DNA of 43,402 bases from a bacterium (GCA_018822805.1 JAHJJU010000076.1:1-43402); one strand, 5' to 3'; positions 33,572 to 42,758 are shown, counted from the stretch's first letter. Notes: generated by a model from the sequence alone, not told the origin. Translations and numbers: made by a program.

Positions 33572-33862
33572 GTGACTATAGATAACACCGTATTAGAAAA
33601 ACTAGAAAAACTCTCTATGTTAAAAATTGAAGATGATAAAAAGGAAGAGTTAGCCGGTCAACTCACAGAAATACTTGCCTATGTAGAAAATTTAAGAGAG
33701 TTAAATACCGAACATCTTGATGCAGCATTCTCAACACTTGCAGGAGGTACACCAATGCGTGAAGATACTCCTAATACCAATCCTGAAGTCTCACAAAGTA
33801 TTTTTTCACATGCACCAAATGCAGCTGATGATTTTTTTATTGTTCCAAAAATTATAGAATAA
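33572..33862 (+). CDS. gatC: Asp-tRNA(Asn)/Glu-tRNA(Gln) amidotransferase subunit C
   Basis: Small subunit of the GatCAB amidotransferase that converts mischarged Glu-tRNA(Gln) or Asp-tRNA(Asn). The 96-residue protein has the typical LEKLEKLSMLKIEDDKKEELAGQL helix, NLRELNTEHL, and the LAGGTPMREDTP C-terminal segment. The GTG at 33572 is chosen since AAGGA lies 5 bases upstream and it gives the usual ~95-residue length; a longer ATG start would lie in the promoter. GatA and GatB are not in this window. An 8-base AT-rich palindrome follows the stop (33864-33882). Confidence 0.92.
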   Translation: MTIDNTVLEKLEKLSMLKIEDDKKEELAGQLTEILAYVENLRELNTEHLDAAFSTLAGGTPMREDTPNTNPEVSQSIFSHAPNAADDFFIVPKIIE

Positions 33863-33863
33863 G

Positions 33864-33882
33864 ATTAAAATAATATTTTAAT
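33864..33882. repeat. AT-rich palindrome after gatC
   Basis: ATTAAAAT, AAT, ATTTTAAT is a perfect inverted repeat just after the gatC stop. It may act as a weak terminator or an AT-rich upstream element for pilT. No U-tract follows. Confidence 0.35.
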
Positions 33883-33935
33883 GTTAAAATAAGGAATTAA
33901 AAAATAATCAGATAAATTATTTAAGGATATTTCTC

Positions 33936-35000
33936 ATGGCTATAGATATTAAAAAACTCCTTCAAAGTGTTGTCTCTCATGGTGCTTCCGATTTACACTT
34001 GGTAAGTCGTTCTGAACCACAAATTCGTATTGATGGCTCACTAAAAGCTGTTAACTTACCTGTTTTAACAGGTGAAGATATAGAAGAGATGACCTATGCT
34101 CTACTCACTGAAAAACAGAAAAAATCATTTGAAGAAAACCTCGAACTTGATTTTGCATTGTTTCTGCCGGGTATTGGACGGTTTAGAGCAAACTACTACC
34201 GTACACTAGGTGACATTGCTGCTGCCTTTCGTATTATTCCAACGGAGATTCCCTCACTTGACGACCTATCAGCACCCGGCATCTATAAACAACTTATTAA
34301 ACGGGAAAAAGGTCTTATTCTTGTAACCGGTCCAACCGGTTCAGGAAAATCAACCACCTTGGCTGCCATGCTTAATGAGATTAATAAAACCGAACATAAA
34401 CACATTATCACGGTCGAAGATCCTGTAGAGTTCATACACAGCAACAAAAACTCTGTTTTTTCGCATCGTGAAACAGGAAGTGATACCCGAAGTTTTGCCT
34501 CTGCATTAAAATATGCCATGCGTCAAGATCCTGATATCATCCTGATTGGGGAGATGAGAGATAAAGAGACCATAGAAGCAGCATTATCAGCAGCAGAAAC
34601 AGGTCACTTGGTCTTTGGAACCCTACACACCAACTCTGCACCGGGTACCATTAACCGTATTATTGACGTCTTTGCAGGTGATGAACAAGCACAAATACGT
34701 ACCATGATCTCTACTTCACTGGTTGCTGTTGTTTCACAAGTACTTTTACCGAAAGTAGGTGGTGGACGAGTGGCTGTTCCTGAAATCATGACCACCAACC
34801 ATGCCATTGCCAATCTTATTCGAGAAGATAAAGTGCATCAGCTCTATTCACAAATGCAATTGGGTCAAGCAGAGAGTGGTATGCAGACACAAACACAAGT
34901 TTTACTTAAACTTATTCAACAAAAAACCATTCTTAAAGAGCATGCTTTACAGTACTCCAATAAACCCGATGAATTGAAAAAAAATATCAATTTTAGATAA
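33936..35000 (+). CDS. pilT: PilT-family twitching-motility ATPase
   Basis: Hexameric secretion ATPase that retracts type IV pili. The 354-residue protein has the N-terminal domain start (SVVSHGASDLHLVSRSEPQIRIDG), a Walker A GPTGSGKS (132-139), the Asp box TVEDPVEF, Walker B-region PDIILIGEMRD (199-209) and the His box GTLHTNSA. An AAGGA ribosome site is present. No other pilus genes are in the window. PilT homologues also occur alone in this part of the chromosome in related organisms, so its assembly partner is uncertain. Confidence 0.92.
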   Translation: MAIDIKKLLQSVVSHGASDLHLVSRSEPQIRIDGSLKAVNLPVLTGEDIEEMTYALLTEKQKKSFEENLELDFALFLPGIGRFRANYYRTLGDIAAAFRIIPTEIPSLDDLSAPGIYKQLIKREKGLILVTGPTGSGKSTTLAAMLNEINKTEHKHIITVEDPVEFIHSNKNSVFSHRETGSDTRSFASALKYAMRQDPDIILIGEMRDKETIEAALSAAETGHLVFGTLHTNSAPGTINRIIDVFAGDEQAQIRTMISTSLVAVVSQVLLPKVGGGRVAVPEIMTTNHAIANLIREDKVHQLYSQMQLGQAESGMQTQTQVLLKLIQQKTILKEHALQYSNKPDELKKNINFR

Positions 35001-35007
35001 CTTAGGA

Positions 35008-35013
35008 TATAAT
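35008..35013 (+). promoter_or_regulatory. -10 box of the cvpA-fur-lysS transcript
   Basis: TATAAT at 35008-35013, 33 bases before the cvpA ATG, in a GGATATAATCGC context common in low-GC Campylobacterota. It probably drives cvpA, fur and lysS as one transcript. Confidence 0.65.
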
Positions 35014-35046
35014 CGCCCAAAATTTTCTTAATAAGGTTTATAAATT

Positions 35047-35676
35047 ATGGATTTTCACATGGTAGATATGATAATTGTAGGACTCATTCTTTTTTTAGCC
35101 ATACGAGGGTTAGTAAATGGATTTAGTAAAGAGCTATTTAACTTTCTTGCCCTTGTAGGTGGGGTTGCTGTTGCTGCACGAGCCCACACCCCTGTAGCTG
35201 AGTTAATTAATCAACAAAACATTCTACCTGCGATGAATCTTGATTTTCAAAAATTTATTGGCTTTGCTGTCATACTTGTTGTCATTTGGGTAATTTTCTC
35301 TATAGTTTCATCTATAATTACACGATTTACTTCAACAGAGCCTGGCTTTATTAGTCGGATTCTAGGGTACATTGTTGGTGTTGCACGTTATGTTTTCATT
35401 TTCTCTCTTATTGTTTTTGGAATTTCCAATTCAGATTTCCTCAAAGAAAATCTATCAAAACACTATGATGGTAGTCAACTCTTTGCACCGATGAGCAACA
35501 TTGGAGCTCAACTTCTTAATATGGATGAGAAGCAAAGCGAAAACCAAAAACCTGTCTCTGCTGAAAATAACGAATCAAACATCAGCAGTGAAGCAAATGC
35601 AACAGATGAAGTCAATCTATCAATGAACATGAATAAAATCACATTAACTGAACGTAATTCATCCAACCAGATCTAA
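35047..35676 (+). CDS. cvpA: CvpA family membrane protein
   Basis: A 209-residue inner-membrane protein of the CvpA/DedE family (named for colicin V production). It shows about four hydrophobic segments in the first ~140 residues. The family's opening pattern appears in DMIIVGLILFLAIRGLVNGFSKELF, and GFISRILGYIVGVARYV follows. A ~65-residue polar, Asn/Ser-rich tail follows the last helix. Function is undefined, with links to envelope maintenance in other bacteria. It is followed 14 bases later by fur, and the order gatC-pilT-cvpA-fur resembles that in Campylobacter. Confidence 0.88.
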   Translation: MDFHMVDMIIVGLILFLAIRGLVNGFSKELFNFLALVGGVAVAARAHTPVAELINQQNILPAMNLDFQKFIGFAVILVVIWVIFSIVSSIITRFTSTEPGFISRILGYIVGVARYVFIFSLIVFGISNSDFLKENLSKHYDGSQLFAPMSNIGAQLLNMDEKQSENQKPVSAENNESNISSEANATDEVNLSMNMNKITLTERNSSNQI

Positions 35677-35690
35677 GGAACTCATAGTTT

Positions 35691-36152
35691 ATGGCAAATA
35701 CGATATCATATGAAGATGTCCTAAAAAACTTTAAAAAATTATTAAAATCAAATAATTTAAAGTACACCACACAACGAGAGCTTATACTCAAAATCATTTA
35801 TGATAATAGTGGTCATTTTACACCTGAAGATATCTATAATCTTATTAAAGAAAGTTACCCCGAAGTAAAACTAGGGATTGCTACCGTCTATCGGACACTT
35901 ACACTCCTTGAAGATGCACATATTGTTAGTTCTATTTCATTTGGAACACAAGGGAAAAAATATGAATTTGGACTTAAAGAGCATCATGATCACTTGGTCT
36001 GTCTTGAGTGTGGAGGCATAGAAGAGTTTTATGATGAAAGCATAGAGAAACAGCAAGTATTGATTGCCAAAAAACATAACTTTAAGATGACCAATCATAT
36101 TATGAAAATCACAGGAGTCTGTGAAGCGTGTCAAACAAAAAAAACCAATTAA
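35691..36152 (+). CDS. fur: Fur-family metal-responsive regulator
   Basis: A 153-residue iron-type repressor. The N-terminal winged helix (TTQRELILKII, FTPEDIYNLI, GIATVYRTLTLLEDAHIV) is followed by the metal-binding region EFGLKEHHDHLVCLECG, with Cys104/107, and by a second CXXC, Cys144/147 (GVCEACQ). Both pairs make the structural zinc site of Fur. It probably represses iron uptake with Fe(II). The order cvpA-fur-lysS is conserved in this lineage, as I recall. PerR cannot be excluded by sequence alone, but the synteny favours Fur. Confidence 0.9.
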   Translation: MANTISYEDVLKNFKKLLKSNNLKYTTQRELILKIIYDNSGHFTPEDIYNLIKESYPEVKLGIATVYRTLTLLEDAHIVSSISFGTQGKKYEFGLKEHHDHLVCLECGGIEEFYDESIEKQQVLIAKKHNFKMTNHIMKITGVCEACQTKKTN

Positions 36153-36178
36153 AAAAATAATCTATTCTAGGAGAAACC

Positions 36179-37831
36179 TTGATATTTGATAATCAATATA
36201 TTCAAGAGCGAATTAAAAAAACAGCGACATTACGAGAAAAAGGAATTAATCCTTACCCAAATCAAATCAAAAAAGGGACACCATCTGCTCAATTTCTAAG
36301 TGAATGTGCTTATGTTCATGACATCGAAACCGATGAAATGAAAAAAGATGAAACTAAAAGTTATAGGTTAACAGGCCGTCTTAAATTTATAAGAATCATG
36401 GGAAAAGCTGCTTTTGCCAAGATAGAAGATAATGATGGATTGGTTCAAGTTTATTTTAACCGAGATGATTTACCTGAAAATTATTACAACGATGTGGTTA
36501 AAAAACTTTTTGAAGTGGGTGATATTGTTGAGCTTGTAGGGTATCCATTTGTAACGGGTACAGGGGAATTAACCCTACACTGTTTAGAGGTAAACCTAAT
36601 TACCAAAGCCATTTCACCCCTGCCTGAAAAGTTTCATGGTATCCAAGATCAAGAGATTAAGTACCGACAGCGTTACCTTGACATGATTATGGATGCCAAA
36701 GTTAAAGAACGGTTTGTTTTACGTTCTAAAATTGTCTCCTCTATTCGTCGTTTCTTTGAAGAGAAAGGTTTTCTGGAAGTTGAAACCCCAATGATGCACC
36801 CGATTCCAGGTGGAGCCAATGCCAAACCGTTTGTAACGCATCACAATGCTTTAGGTGTAGACAGATTTCTTAGAATCGCTCCTGAGCTTTACTTAAAAAA
36901 ACTCATTGTCGGTGGGATGGATGCTGTATTTGAAATCAATAGAAACTTTAGAAACGAAGGGATTGATGCAACACACAATCCTGAATTTACCTCTATTGAG
37001 TTCTACTGGGCCTATAAAACCTACATCGAGCTTATGGAGGTAACTGAAGAGCTGTTTGACTATCTTTTCGACAACCTAAACTTAGAAAAAAAACTGCCTT
37101 ATGGTGATATAGAAATTAATTTTACAACACCATTTGCAAAAGTCTCATGGGTAGACTCTATTGTCAATATTGGTGGTGTACCACGTGAAATTGCTACAGA
37201 CAAAGATAAGGCAATAGCCTATCTTAAAGAGAGAAACTTAAAAGTGGATAAAAACTGGTCTCTTGGGTATGTTCAAGCTGAACTGTTTGATGAGTTTGTT
37301 GAAGCAAAGTTAATTGACCCCACCTATATTACAGATTATCCTGTAGATATTTCACCACTGGCTAGAAGGTCTGATGAGAATCCTGAAGTAACCGAGAGAT
37401 TTGAACTCTTTATGGCAGGAAAAGAGATTGCCAACGGGTTCTCAGAGCTTAATGATCCAATTGACCAGTATGAGCGATTTATGGGTCAAGTTGATGCCAA
37501 AGAAGTAACAGGTGATGATGAGGCGATGCATATGGATACCGACTTTGTAAAAGCCCTGAGCTACGGTATGACACCTACAGCCGGTGAGGGAATTGGAATT
37601 GATCGATTGGTCATGATGTTAACCAACCAACATACCATTCGTGATGTACTGCTCTTCCCAGCTATGCGACCGGAAACTGCAGTTGCAGAAGCTCCAAAAA
37701 TTGACGCCACCACTATCTGTAAAAAGTGTGGTTACGATATTATGGAAGAGTTAAAAGCTGCTAAAAAAGGTAAAGGGATGTTCTGTGTAGATGTCAATGC
37801 TTGTAAAACACGAGCTTCTGAAAGAACATAA
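36179..37831 (+). CDS. lysS: Lysyl-tRNA synthetase (class II) with C-terminal zinc-ribbon-like tail
   Basis: Class II aminoacyl-tRNA synthetase charging tRNA-Lys. Residues ~60-160 form the anticodon-binding OB fold. The catalytic domain has motif 1 (FLEVETPMMHPIPGGA), motif 2 (FEINRNFRNEGIDATHNPEF) and motif 3 (GEGIGIDRLVMML). The TTG start is supported by AGGAG five bases upstream. Most bacterial enzymes end about 40 residues earlier. Here a tail with Cys514/Cys517 (CKKCGYD) and Cys536/Cys542 (CVDVNAC) forms a likely zinc-binding hairpin. A GTAGGG-type palindrome follows directly. Confidence 0.95.
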   Translation: MIFDNQYIQERIKKTATLREKGINPYPNQIKKGTPSAQFLSECAYVHDIETDEMKKDETKSYRLTGRLKFIRIMGKAAFAKIEDNDGLVQVYFNRDDLPENYYNDVVKKLFEVGDIVELVGYPFVTGTGELTLHCLEVNLITKAISPLPEKFHGIQDQEIKYRQRYLDMIMDAKVKERFVLRSKIVSSIRRFFEEKGFLEVETPMMHPIPGGANAKPFVTHHNALGVDRFLRIAPELYLKKLIVGGMDAVFEINRNFRNEGIDATHNPEFTSIEFYWAYKTYIELMEVTEELFDYLFDNLNLEKKLPYGDIEINFTTPFAKVSWVDSIVNIGGVPREIATDKDKAIAYLKERNLKVDKNWSLGYVQAELFDEFVEAKLIDPTYITDYPVDISPLARRSDENPEVTERFELFMAGKEIANGFSELNDPIDQYERFMGQVDAKEVTGDDEAMHMDTDFVKALSYGMTPTAGEGIGIDRLVMMLTNQHTIRDVLLFPAMRPETAVAEAPKIDATTICKKCGYDIMEELKAAKKGKGMFCVDVNACKTRASERT

Positions 37832-37836
37832 TTTAA

Positions 37837-37899
37837 CCGTAGGGACAATCCCCCTGTGGTTGTCCGATTACATTTGGTGCGTTGGGAAACGCACCCTAC
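37837..37899. repeat. GTAGGG-terminated palindromic repeat after lysS
   Basis: Begins with 30 bases that differ by one from the start of the element at 5310. It contains a GGACAA / TTGTCC hairpin, a second hairpin GGTGCGTT (37876-37883) / AACGCACC (37888-37895), and ends in CCCTAC (37894-37899), giving terminal inverted GTAGGG. It is a second-type member of the same repeat family and may end lysS transcription. Confidence 0.75.
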
Positions 37900-37900
37900 C

Positions 37901-37942
37901 AAATTTAATTTAAAGGTATCAAGGTACGCTTAAATTAAATTT
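37901..37942. repeat. 13-bp perfect inverted repeat upstream of glyA
   Basis: Perfect 13-base arms (AAATTTAATTTAA and its complement) around a 16-base loop, immediately after the GTAGGG repeat and just before the glyA promoter. It could be a regulatory hairpin or a target site relic. Confidence 0.6.
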
Positions 37943-37944
37943 GA

Positions 37945-37966
37945 TATAAAGACGACAACTGTTGTC
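37945..37966 (+). promoter_or_regulatory. glyA promoter with palindromic candidate operator
   Basis: A -10-like TATAAA (37945-37950) is followed, at the expected transcription start, by the perfect palindrome GACAAC-T-GTTGTC (37954-37966). Such a position fits an operator that blocks transcription of glyA. The regulator is unknown. Confidence 0.5.
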
Positions 37967-37979
37967 ATAAAGGATAAAA

Positions 37980-39230
37980 ATGAGTTACTCAATGGAAACA
38001 TTTGACCCAGAGATTTTTGAAGCAATTAATAACGAACTAGAGCGACAAACTGATCACTTAGAGATGATTGCAAGTGAAAACTTTACTATTCCAGCTGTTA
38101 TGGAAGCAATGGGTTCAGTTTTTACCAACAAATATGCTGAGGGTTACCCATACAAAAGATACTACGGTGGATGTGAAAATGCCGATACGGTAGAGCAATT
38201 GGCAATTGATAGAGCCTGTCAACTTTTTAACTGTAACTATGCCAATGTACAACCACATTCAGGAAGCCAAGCCAATGGTGCTGTGTATGCTGCACTGCTT
38301 AAAGCCGGTGATAAAATTTTAGGTATGGACTTAAGCCACGGTGGTCACTTAACACACGGTTCAAAACCATCTTTCTCAGGTAAAAACTACCAAAGTTTTA
38401 CTTATGGTGTTGAACTTGATGGATACATCAACTACGATAGAGTCTTAGACATTGCTAAAATTGTACAACCTCAAATTATTGTCTGTGGTGCTTCTGCGTA
38501 TGCCAGAGAGATTGACTTTAAAAGATTTAAAGAGATTGCAGATGAAGTGGGTGCATTGCTACTTGCTGATATTGCACACATTGCCGGTTTGGTTTGTGCC
38601 GATGAACATCCAAGCCCCTTCCCTTATGCTGATGTGGTAACCACAACAACGCATAAAACACTGGCCGGACCACGTGGTGGTATGATTATGTGTAATGATG
38701 AAGCCATTGCTAAAAAAATCAATTCAGCCATTTTCCCTGGACTACAAGGTGGACCATTGGTTCATGTTATTGCTGCTAAAGCTGTGGGTTTCAAATATAA
38801 CCTAAGCCCAGAGTGGAAAGCCTATGCCAAACAGGTTAAAGCCAACACCAAAGTCTTGGCTGATGTCTTAATTGAAAGAGGATTTGACCTAGTAAGTAAC
38901 GGTACAGACAACCACTTGGTATTGGTATCTTTCCTTAACAAAGCGTTCTCAGGTAAAGATGCTGATGCTGCCCTGGGTGCTGCTGGTATTACCGTAAATA
39001 AAAACACCGTTCCGGGTGAGACAAGAAGTCCATTTGTAACCTCAGGTATTCGTGTGGGTGCTGCAGCATTAACCAGTCGAGGTATGAAAGAGGCTGAATT
39101 TGAGATTATTGCCAATAAAATGGCCGATGTTCTTGAGAACATTGAAGATGCTGAGCTTCATGCAACCATTAAAGATGAGATGAAAGCATTGGCTTCTAAC
39201 TTTGTTATCTACGATAAGGCTATCTACTAG
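37980..39230 (+). CDS. glyA: Serine hydroxymethyltransferase
   Basis: PLP enzyme interconverting serine and glycine with tetrahydrofolate. The 416-residue protein contains [33 protein letters not shown] and the PLP lysine Lys226 in [26 protein letters not shown] and [15 protein letters not shown] lie near the C-terminus. An AAAGGA ribosome site lies 5 bases before the ATG. The next ORF begins within three bases of the stop. The folate link with folB is metabolic only. Confidence 0.96.
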   Translation: MSYSMETFDPEIFEAINNELERQTDHLEMIASENFTIPAVMEAMGSVFTNKYAEGYPYKRYYGGCENADTVEQLAIDRACQLFNCNYANVQPHSGSQANGAVYAALLKAGDKILGMDLSHGGHLTHGSKPSFSGKNYQSFTYGVELDGYINYDRVLDIAKIVQPQIIVCGASAYAREIDFKRFKEIADEVGALLLADIAHIAGLVCADEHPSPFPYADVVTTTTHKTLAGPRGGMIMCNDEAIAKKINSAIFPGLQGGPLVHVIAAKAVGFKYNLSPEWKAYAKQVKANTKVLADVLIERGFDLVSNGTDNHLVLVSFLNKAFSGKDADAALGAAGITVNKNTVPGETRSPFVTSGIRVGAAALTSRGMKEAEFEIIANKMADVLENIEDAELHATIKDEMKALASNFVIYDKAIY

Positions 39231-39232
39231 TT

Positions 39233-39730
39233 TTGAAAATCAAAGTACTTGATTTAGAATTTAACAGTGAATATTTTTATATTCAACGTAAATCGATTGT
39301 TGAAAAAATTATTTTCAACAATCGTACTTTTTACAGTAAATTTGAAAAATTTTCTACTCCTTTAACGCCTATTCTCTTAGAGCAGCATTATAACAATGAA
39401 ATTACTTTAGCCCTTCCTTTAATTGAAAATGATACGGTTAACTATTTGGTGATAGAGTATCATCAAGATGATTGGAAAAGCTTCTATGCACTTATAAAAC
39501 ATCTCTTTAAAACATTGGATATTGATGAGTACTTTAGCTATAGAAATCATAAAAAAGAGCTACAAATCTTTATTCCATGTGCCAATATTTCTCTTGAAAC
39601 TGCCTATAAAAAAGTTGAAAATATTAAACTTATTTTAGAGTTTAAGTCAAAAAAAAGTTATAAAATTTTTCCCAATAGTAATTTACCGAAAAACTATAAT
39701 ATTATTACCCTTCCCTCCGAAAAACTATAA
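39233..39730 (+). CDS. Small protein downstream of glyA (DUF1882-like position)
   Basis: A 165-residue protein from a TTG start two bases after the glyA stop. I see no recognisable domain. It is a mixed alpha/beta sequence with aromatic-rich ends (LEFNSEYFYIQRKSIVEKII, YFSYRNHKKELQIFIP) and no membrane segment. In Campylobacter the equivalent slot between glyA and the SPOR protein is occupied by a DUF1882-type protein, so that is the best guess, resting on synteny and not on motif. It is likely translated with glyA. Confidence 0.65.
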   Translation: MKIKVLDLEFNSEYFYIQRKSIVEKIIFNNRTFYSKFEKFSTPLTPILLEQHYNNEITLALPLIENDTVNYLVIEYHQDDWKSFYALIKHLFKTLDIDEYFSYRNHKKELQIFIPCANISLETAYKKVENIKLILEFKSKKSYKIFPNSNLPKNYNIITLPSEKL

Positions 39731-39757
39731 TATTTTTGTGTCAAATTACATTTTTTG

Positions 39758-39766
39758 TGTTATACT
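39758..39766 (+). promoter_or_regulatory. Extended -10 promoter of the SPOR-trpE-aroE transcript
   Basis: TGTTATACT (39758-39766) is an extended -10 lying 25 bases before the SPOR gene's ATG, with a loose TTGTGT -35 at 39736. The three genes that follow are separated by 3 and 9 bases. Confidence 0.55.
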
Positions 39767-39791
39767 TTGTTTAAAAAACGGAGACTGAACA

Positions 39792-40544
39792 ATGGCAGAC
39801 AAAAACCTACACGACATCAAGATTGATGATTTAGATCATCAAAAAAAAACCCCTCTTAAAAACATACTTACCCTTTTAGCACTACTCTTTATTATTTTAG
39901 TGATATCTGTTGTAATTACCAAACTTATCCTTAATACAGATGAAGGACAAGTGATTGATAACAATCTGACAAGCAGCGAAATATCTACTGAAACAGATGC
40001 TGATACAAATGATAGCAATGCCTTAGCTGTAGCCGGTGGTGCATTAGCCGGAGTTGCAAGTACTGTCGCTTCTACAACAAATGATGCTGCAACAAATGTT
40101 TCAAATGCTGTATCTACACCAATTGTAAAAGAGAGAAATGTTAGTAATACTTCAAAAACAAAAGTGACTTTAAGAGATCATCAACCTACAAAAACGGTAA
40201 AAGAGCTAGGGAACACAAATAAAACAACCACTACCAAAGCACCTAAAAAAACCTATATAGAGACAAAAGAAGTGGTCAAAGAAACAGCAGCAAAAACATC
40301 GGTTGCAAGTTACAATCTTTCTACAGGTTACTACATTAAAGTTGGTACATTCAAAGATATCTCTACAGCTGTTGAAAAAGTTAAAAAAACCGGTTTAAAC
40401 TATAAACTTATTAAGCCAAAAAATGATAAAACTATGACGCGTGTTCTTATTGGACCATTTAGTGAAGAAGAGGCTGCAAAAAGCCATCTTAAAGAAGTGC
40501 AAACAAACATTACGTCAGGTGCATACATTACAAGGATAAAATAA
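39792..40544 (+). CDS. SPOR-domain membrane protein
   Basis: A 250-residue bitopic protein. It has a short cytoplasmic N-terminus, one membrane helix (~23-46, NILTLLALLFIILVISVVIT) and a long Ser/Thr/Asn/Lys-rich periplasmic linker. A C-terminal SPOR domain follows (~175-250, GYYIKVGTFKDISTAVEKV and VLIGPFSEEEAAKSHL). SPOR domains bind denuded septal peptidoglycan, so it probably acts at the division site. It is followed three bases later by trpE, and related proteins occupy this slot ahead of aroE in Campylobacterota. Confidence 0.9.
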   Translation: MADKNLHDIKIDDLDHQKKTPLKNILTLLALLFIILVISVVITKLILNTDEGQVIDNNLTSSEISTETDADTNDSNALAVAGGALAGVASTVASTTNDAATNVSNAVSTPIVKERNVSNTSKTKVTLRDHQPTKTVKELGNTNKTTTTKAPKKTYIETKEVVKETAAKTSVASYNLSTGYYIKVGTFKDISTAVEKVKKTGLNYKLIKPKNDKTMTRVLIGPFSEEEAAKSHLKEVQTNITSGAYITRIK

Positions 40545-40547
40545 TAT

Positions 40548-41954
40548 ATGGTAAAACAACTTCTCTTTGATCAACTCACCCCGGTTTCCATGTATGGAAA
40601 AATAAAGGAGCTTTTCAAAGAAGAAGTAACCATGCTCTTTGAAAGCGTTGTTAATACAAGCGAGGGAAATTTCAGCTTTATTACCATTGGAGCACAAGAG
40701 CGTATTGTCTATAAAAACAATCAAACACTCTACACCAACACAAAGGGTCTACTTCAAAATCTTGACACAGACCCTTTTAACTTTTTACAAGACTATTATA
40801 AAAATTTAGATCAAGAGCATTATAAAAAAATAGCCAATGAGGCAGGTTTTGCATTTGTTGATGGTTTTATAGGTTTTATAGGTTACGATATGGTTAAAGT
40901 TTTTGAACCCACACTTAAACAGAGTATGGATCACCTACGGGATCCTCTACAAACACCTGATTTAGATTTAGTAAGACCTTCCATTATCTTGGCATACTCA
41001 CATAAAAATTCTATGTTGACCATTATTCAAAATGATGAAGCATACAGTAATAAAGTTAAAGAAGTAGAAGCAATACTTCAAGAACCTCTAACTCCAAAAG
41101 TCTTAAAAGCAGCCACGCTACATGGAGAAGGTGAATTCTCAATAGAAGAGGAAGCATTTAAAGCCTTGGTTCTTGAATCGAAAGAGATGATCCGATCAGG
41201 TGATGTTTTCCAAATTTTATTGGCAAATCGCTACACACAACAAGGAGAGATTGACCCTTTAAGTTTCTATCGACTTTTACGCTCAAAGAACCCTTCTCCT
41301 TATCTTTTTTTACTTGACTATGAAGATTTTTCAATTTGTGGTTCTTCTCCGGAAGTTATGGTTCGACTTAGTGATAATGAAATTCTTCTTCGACCTATTG
41401 CAGGAACTAGAAAACGTGGGAAAAATTATGCTCGAGATAAAGAGCTTGAACTTGAAATGCTCAATGATCCTAAAGAGTGTGCAGAACATCTTATGCTCAT
41501 TGACTTAGGACGAAATGATGTTGGAAGAGTAGCTAAAACAGGAACCGTAAAAGTTACCGACATGATGCGTGTTGAACGTTACTCTCATGTCATGCACATG
41601 GTCTCTGATGTTGAAGCCACCATAGATGAAAATAAAGATATGTTTGACCTCTTCCGTGCCACTTTTACAGCAGGTACCATGACCGGTGCTCCTAAAATTC
41701 GTGCCATGGAACTCATTGCCCAGTACGAAGGTTTAAAACGAGGATTCTACTCCGGTTCTGTTGGTTATTTTGCCTTTAATGGTGAAATGGACAGCTCCAT
41801 TGCCATCCGTACAGCCCTTATTAAACCTGACTCCATTACCCTACAAGCCGGTGCCGGTGTCGTTGCTGACTCTATACCGGAACTTGAGTACTTAGAAGTT
41901 AAAAATAAACTGGGTGCTTTATTGGCTACCATTAAAGATATGGAAAAACTGTAG
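40548..41954 (+). CDS. trpE: Anthranilate synthase component I (TrpE-type)
   Basis: Chorismate-binding enzyme of 468 residues. The N-terminal LTPVSMYGKI and the inhibitor-site region MLFESVVNTSEGNFSF are typical of TrpE. The chorismate-binding C-terminal domain has RPIAGTRKRGKNYARDKELE, LMLIDLGRNDVGRVA, HVMHMVSDVEA, TFTAGTMTGAPKIRAME and SGSVGYF. The active-site set is complete. It would use glutamine or ammonia with a TrpG partner, which is not nearby. PabB (aminodeoxychorismate synthase) is the main alternative, but the LTPVS/LES start favours TrpE. It sits between SPOR and aroE, both of shikimate/envelope context. Confidence 0.85.
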   Translation: MVKQLLFDQLTPVSMYGKIKELFKEEVTMLFESVVNTSEGNFSFITIGAQERIVYKNNQTLYTNTKGLLQNLDTDPFNFLQDYYKNLDQEHYKKIANEAGFAFVDGFIGFIGYDMVKVFEPTLKQSMDHLRDPLQTPDLDLVRPSIILAYSHKNSMLTIIQNDEAYSNKVKEVEAILQEPLTPKVLKAATLHGEGEFSIEEEAFKALVLESKEMIRSGDVFQILLANRYTQQGEIDPLSFYRLLRSKNPSPYLFLLDYEDFSICGSSPEVMVRLSDNEILLRPIAGTRKRGKNYARDKELELEMLNDPKECAEHLMLIDLGRNDVGRVAKTGTVKVTDMMRVERYSHVMHMVSDVEATIDENKDMFDLFRATFTAGTMTGAPKIRAMELIAQYEGLKRGFYSGSVGYFAFNGEMDSSIAIRTALIKPDSITLQAGAGVVADSIPELEYLEVKNKLGALLATIKDMEKL

Positions 41955-41963
41955 GTACGCCCC

Positions 41964-42758
41964 ATGCAACTCTTTACCATTTTTGGAAACCCTGTCAGCC
42001 ACTCAAAATCACCACTCATGCATAACCTCTCATTTAAAGGTCTCAACTATAATGGATGTTATACCCGTTATAAATTAAAAGATGGGACACAACTACGCAA
42101 CAAATTTTTTGACTTAGATATCACAGGAGCAAACATCACCGTTCCCCATAAAGAAGAAGCATTTAAAGCCTGTGATGAACTGGATGAGTTTGCACAAAAA
42201 GTAGGTGCTGTCAATACCATTGTAAAAAAAGAGGGCAAACTTTATGGCTACAATACCGATGCTCCTGGTTTTTTAAAAGCCATAAAAGAGTTTAAGAATG
42301 CCAAACGGGTACTCTTTTTAGGTGCTGGAGGCACGGCTCAATCTACCTCGGTTATTTTACGCGATGCCGGATATGAAGTTAGCCTACTCAACCGAAGTTC
42401 CGGACGTTTAGAACGGTATGAAATGGAAGGGTTTAAGACCTATACTTTTGAAACGTTTGAAGAGACAGTACCTTATGATTTAATTGTCAATATGACTTCA
42501 GCAGGACTTGAAGATGAAAGTCTACCCTGCCCTCAAAGCATACTTGACAAAGTTATTTCCAACGCCATTGCTTGTATTGATGTGATTTATGGAAAAGAAA
42601 CCCCATTTTTAAAGTTTGCTAAAGAGCACAACAAACCGACGAAAGATGGAAGTGATATGCTTCTCTATCAAGGTATTATTGCTTTTGAATATTTTACAAA
42701 TCATCAGTTTACATTTAATGAAATAGAAAAACATATGAAAAAAGCATTTATTTTTTAG
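41964..42758 (+). CDS. aroE: Shikimate dehydrogenase
   Basis: NADPH-dependent reduction of 3-dehydroshikimate in aromatic amino acid synthesis. The 264-residue protein has the substrate-binding FGNPVSHSKSPLMHN, the catalytic-Lys loop GANITVPHKEEAF, VGAVNTIV, NTDAPGF and the Rossmann loop LGAGGTAQSTSV. It starts 9 bases after trpE, making a chorismate-linked pair. The C-terminal DMLLYQGIIAFEYF is typical. After it (42759-42825) lies an AT-rich gap with no clear hairpin. Confidence 0.95.
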   Translation: MQLFTIFGNPVSHSKSPLMHNLSFKGLNYNGCYTRYKLKDGTQLRNKFFDLDITGANITVPHKEEAFKACDELDEFAQKVGAVNTIVKKEGKLYGYNTDAPGFLKAIKEFKNAKRVLFLGAGGTAQSTSVILRDAGYEVSLLNRSSGRLERYEMEGFKTYTFETFEETVPYDLIVNMTSAGLEDESLPCPQSILDKVISNAIACIDVIYGKETPFLKFAKEHNKPTKDGSDMLLYQGIIAFEYFTNHQFTFNEIEKHMKKAFIF

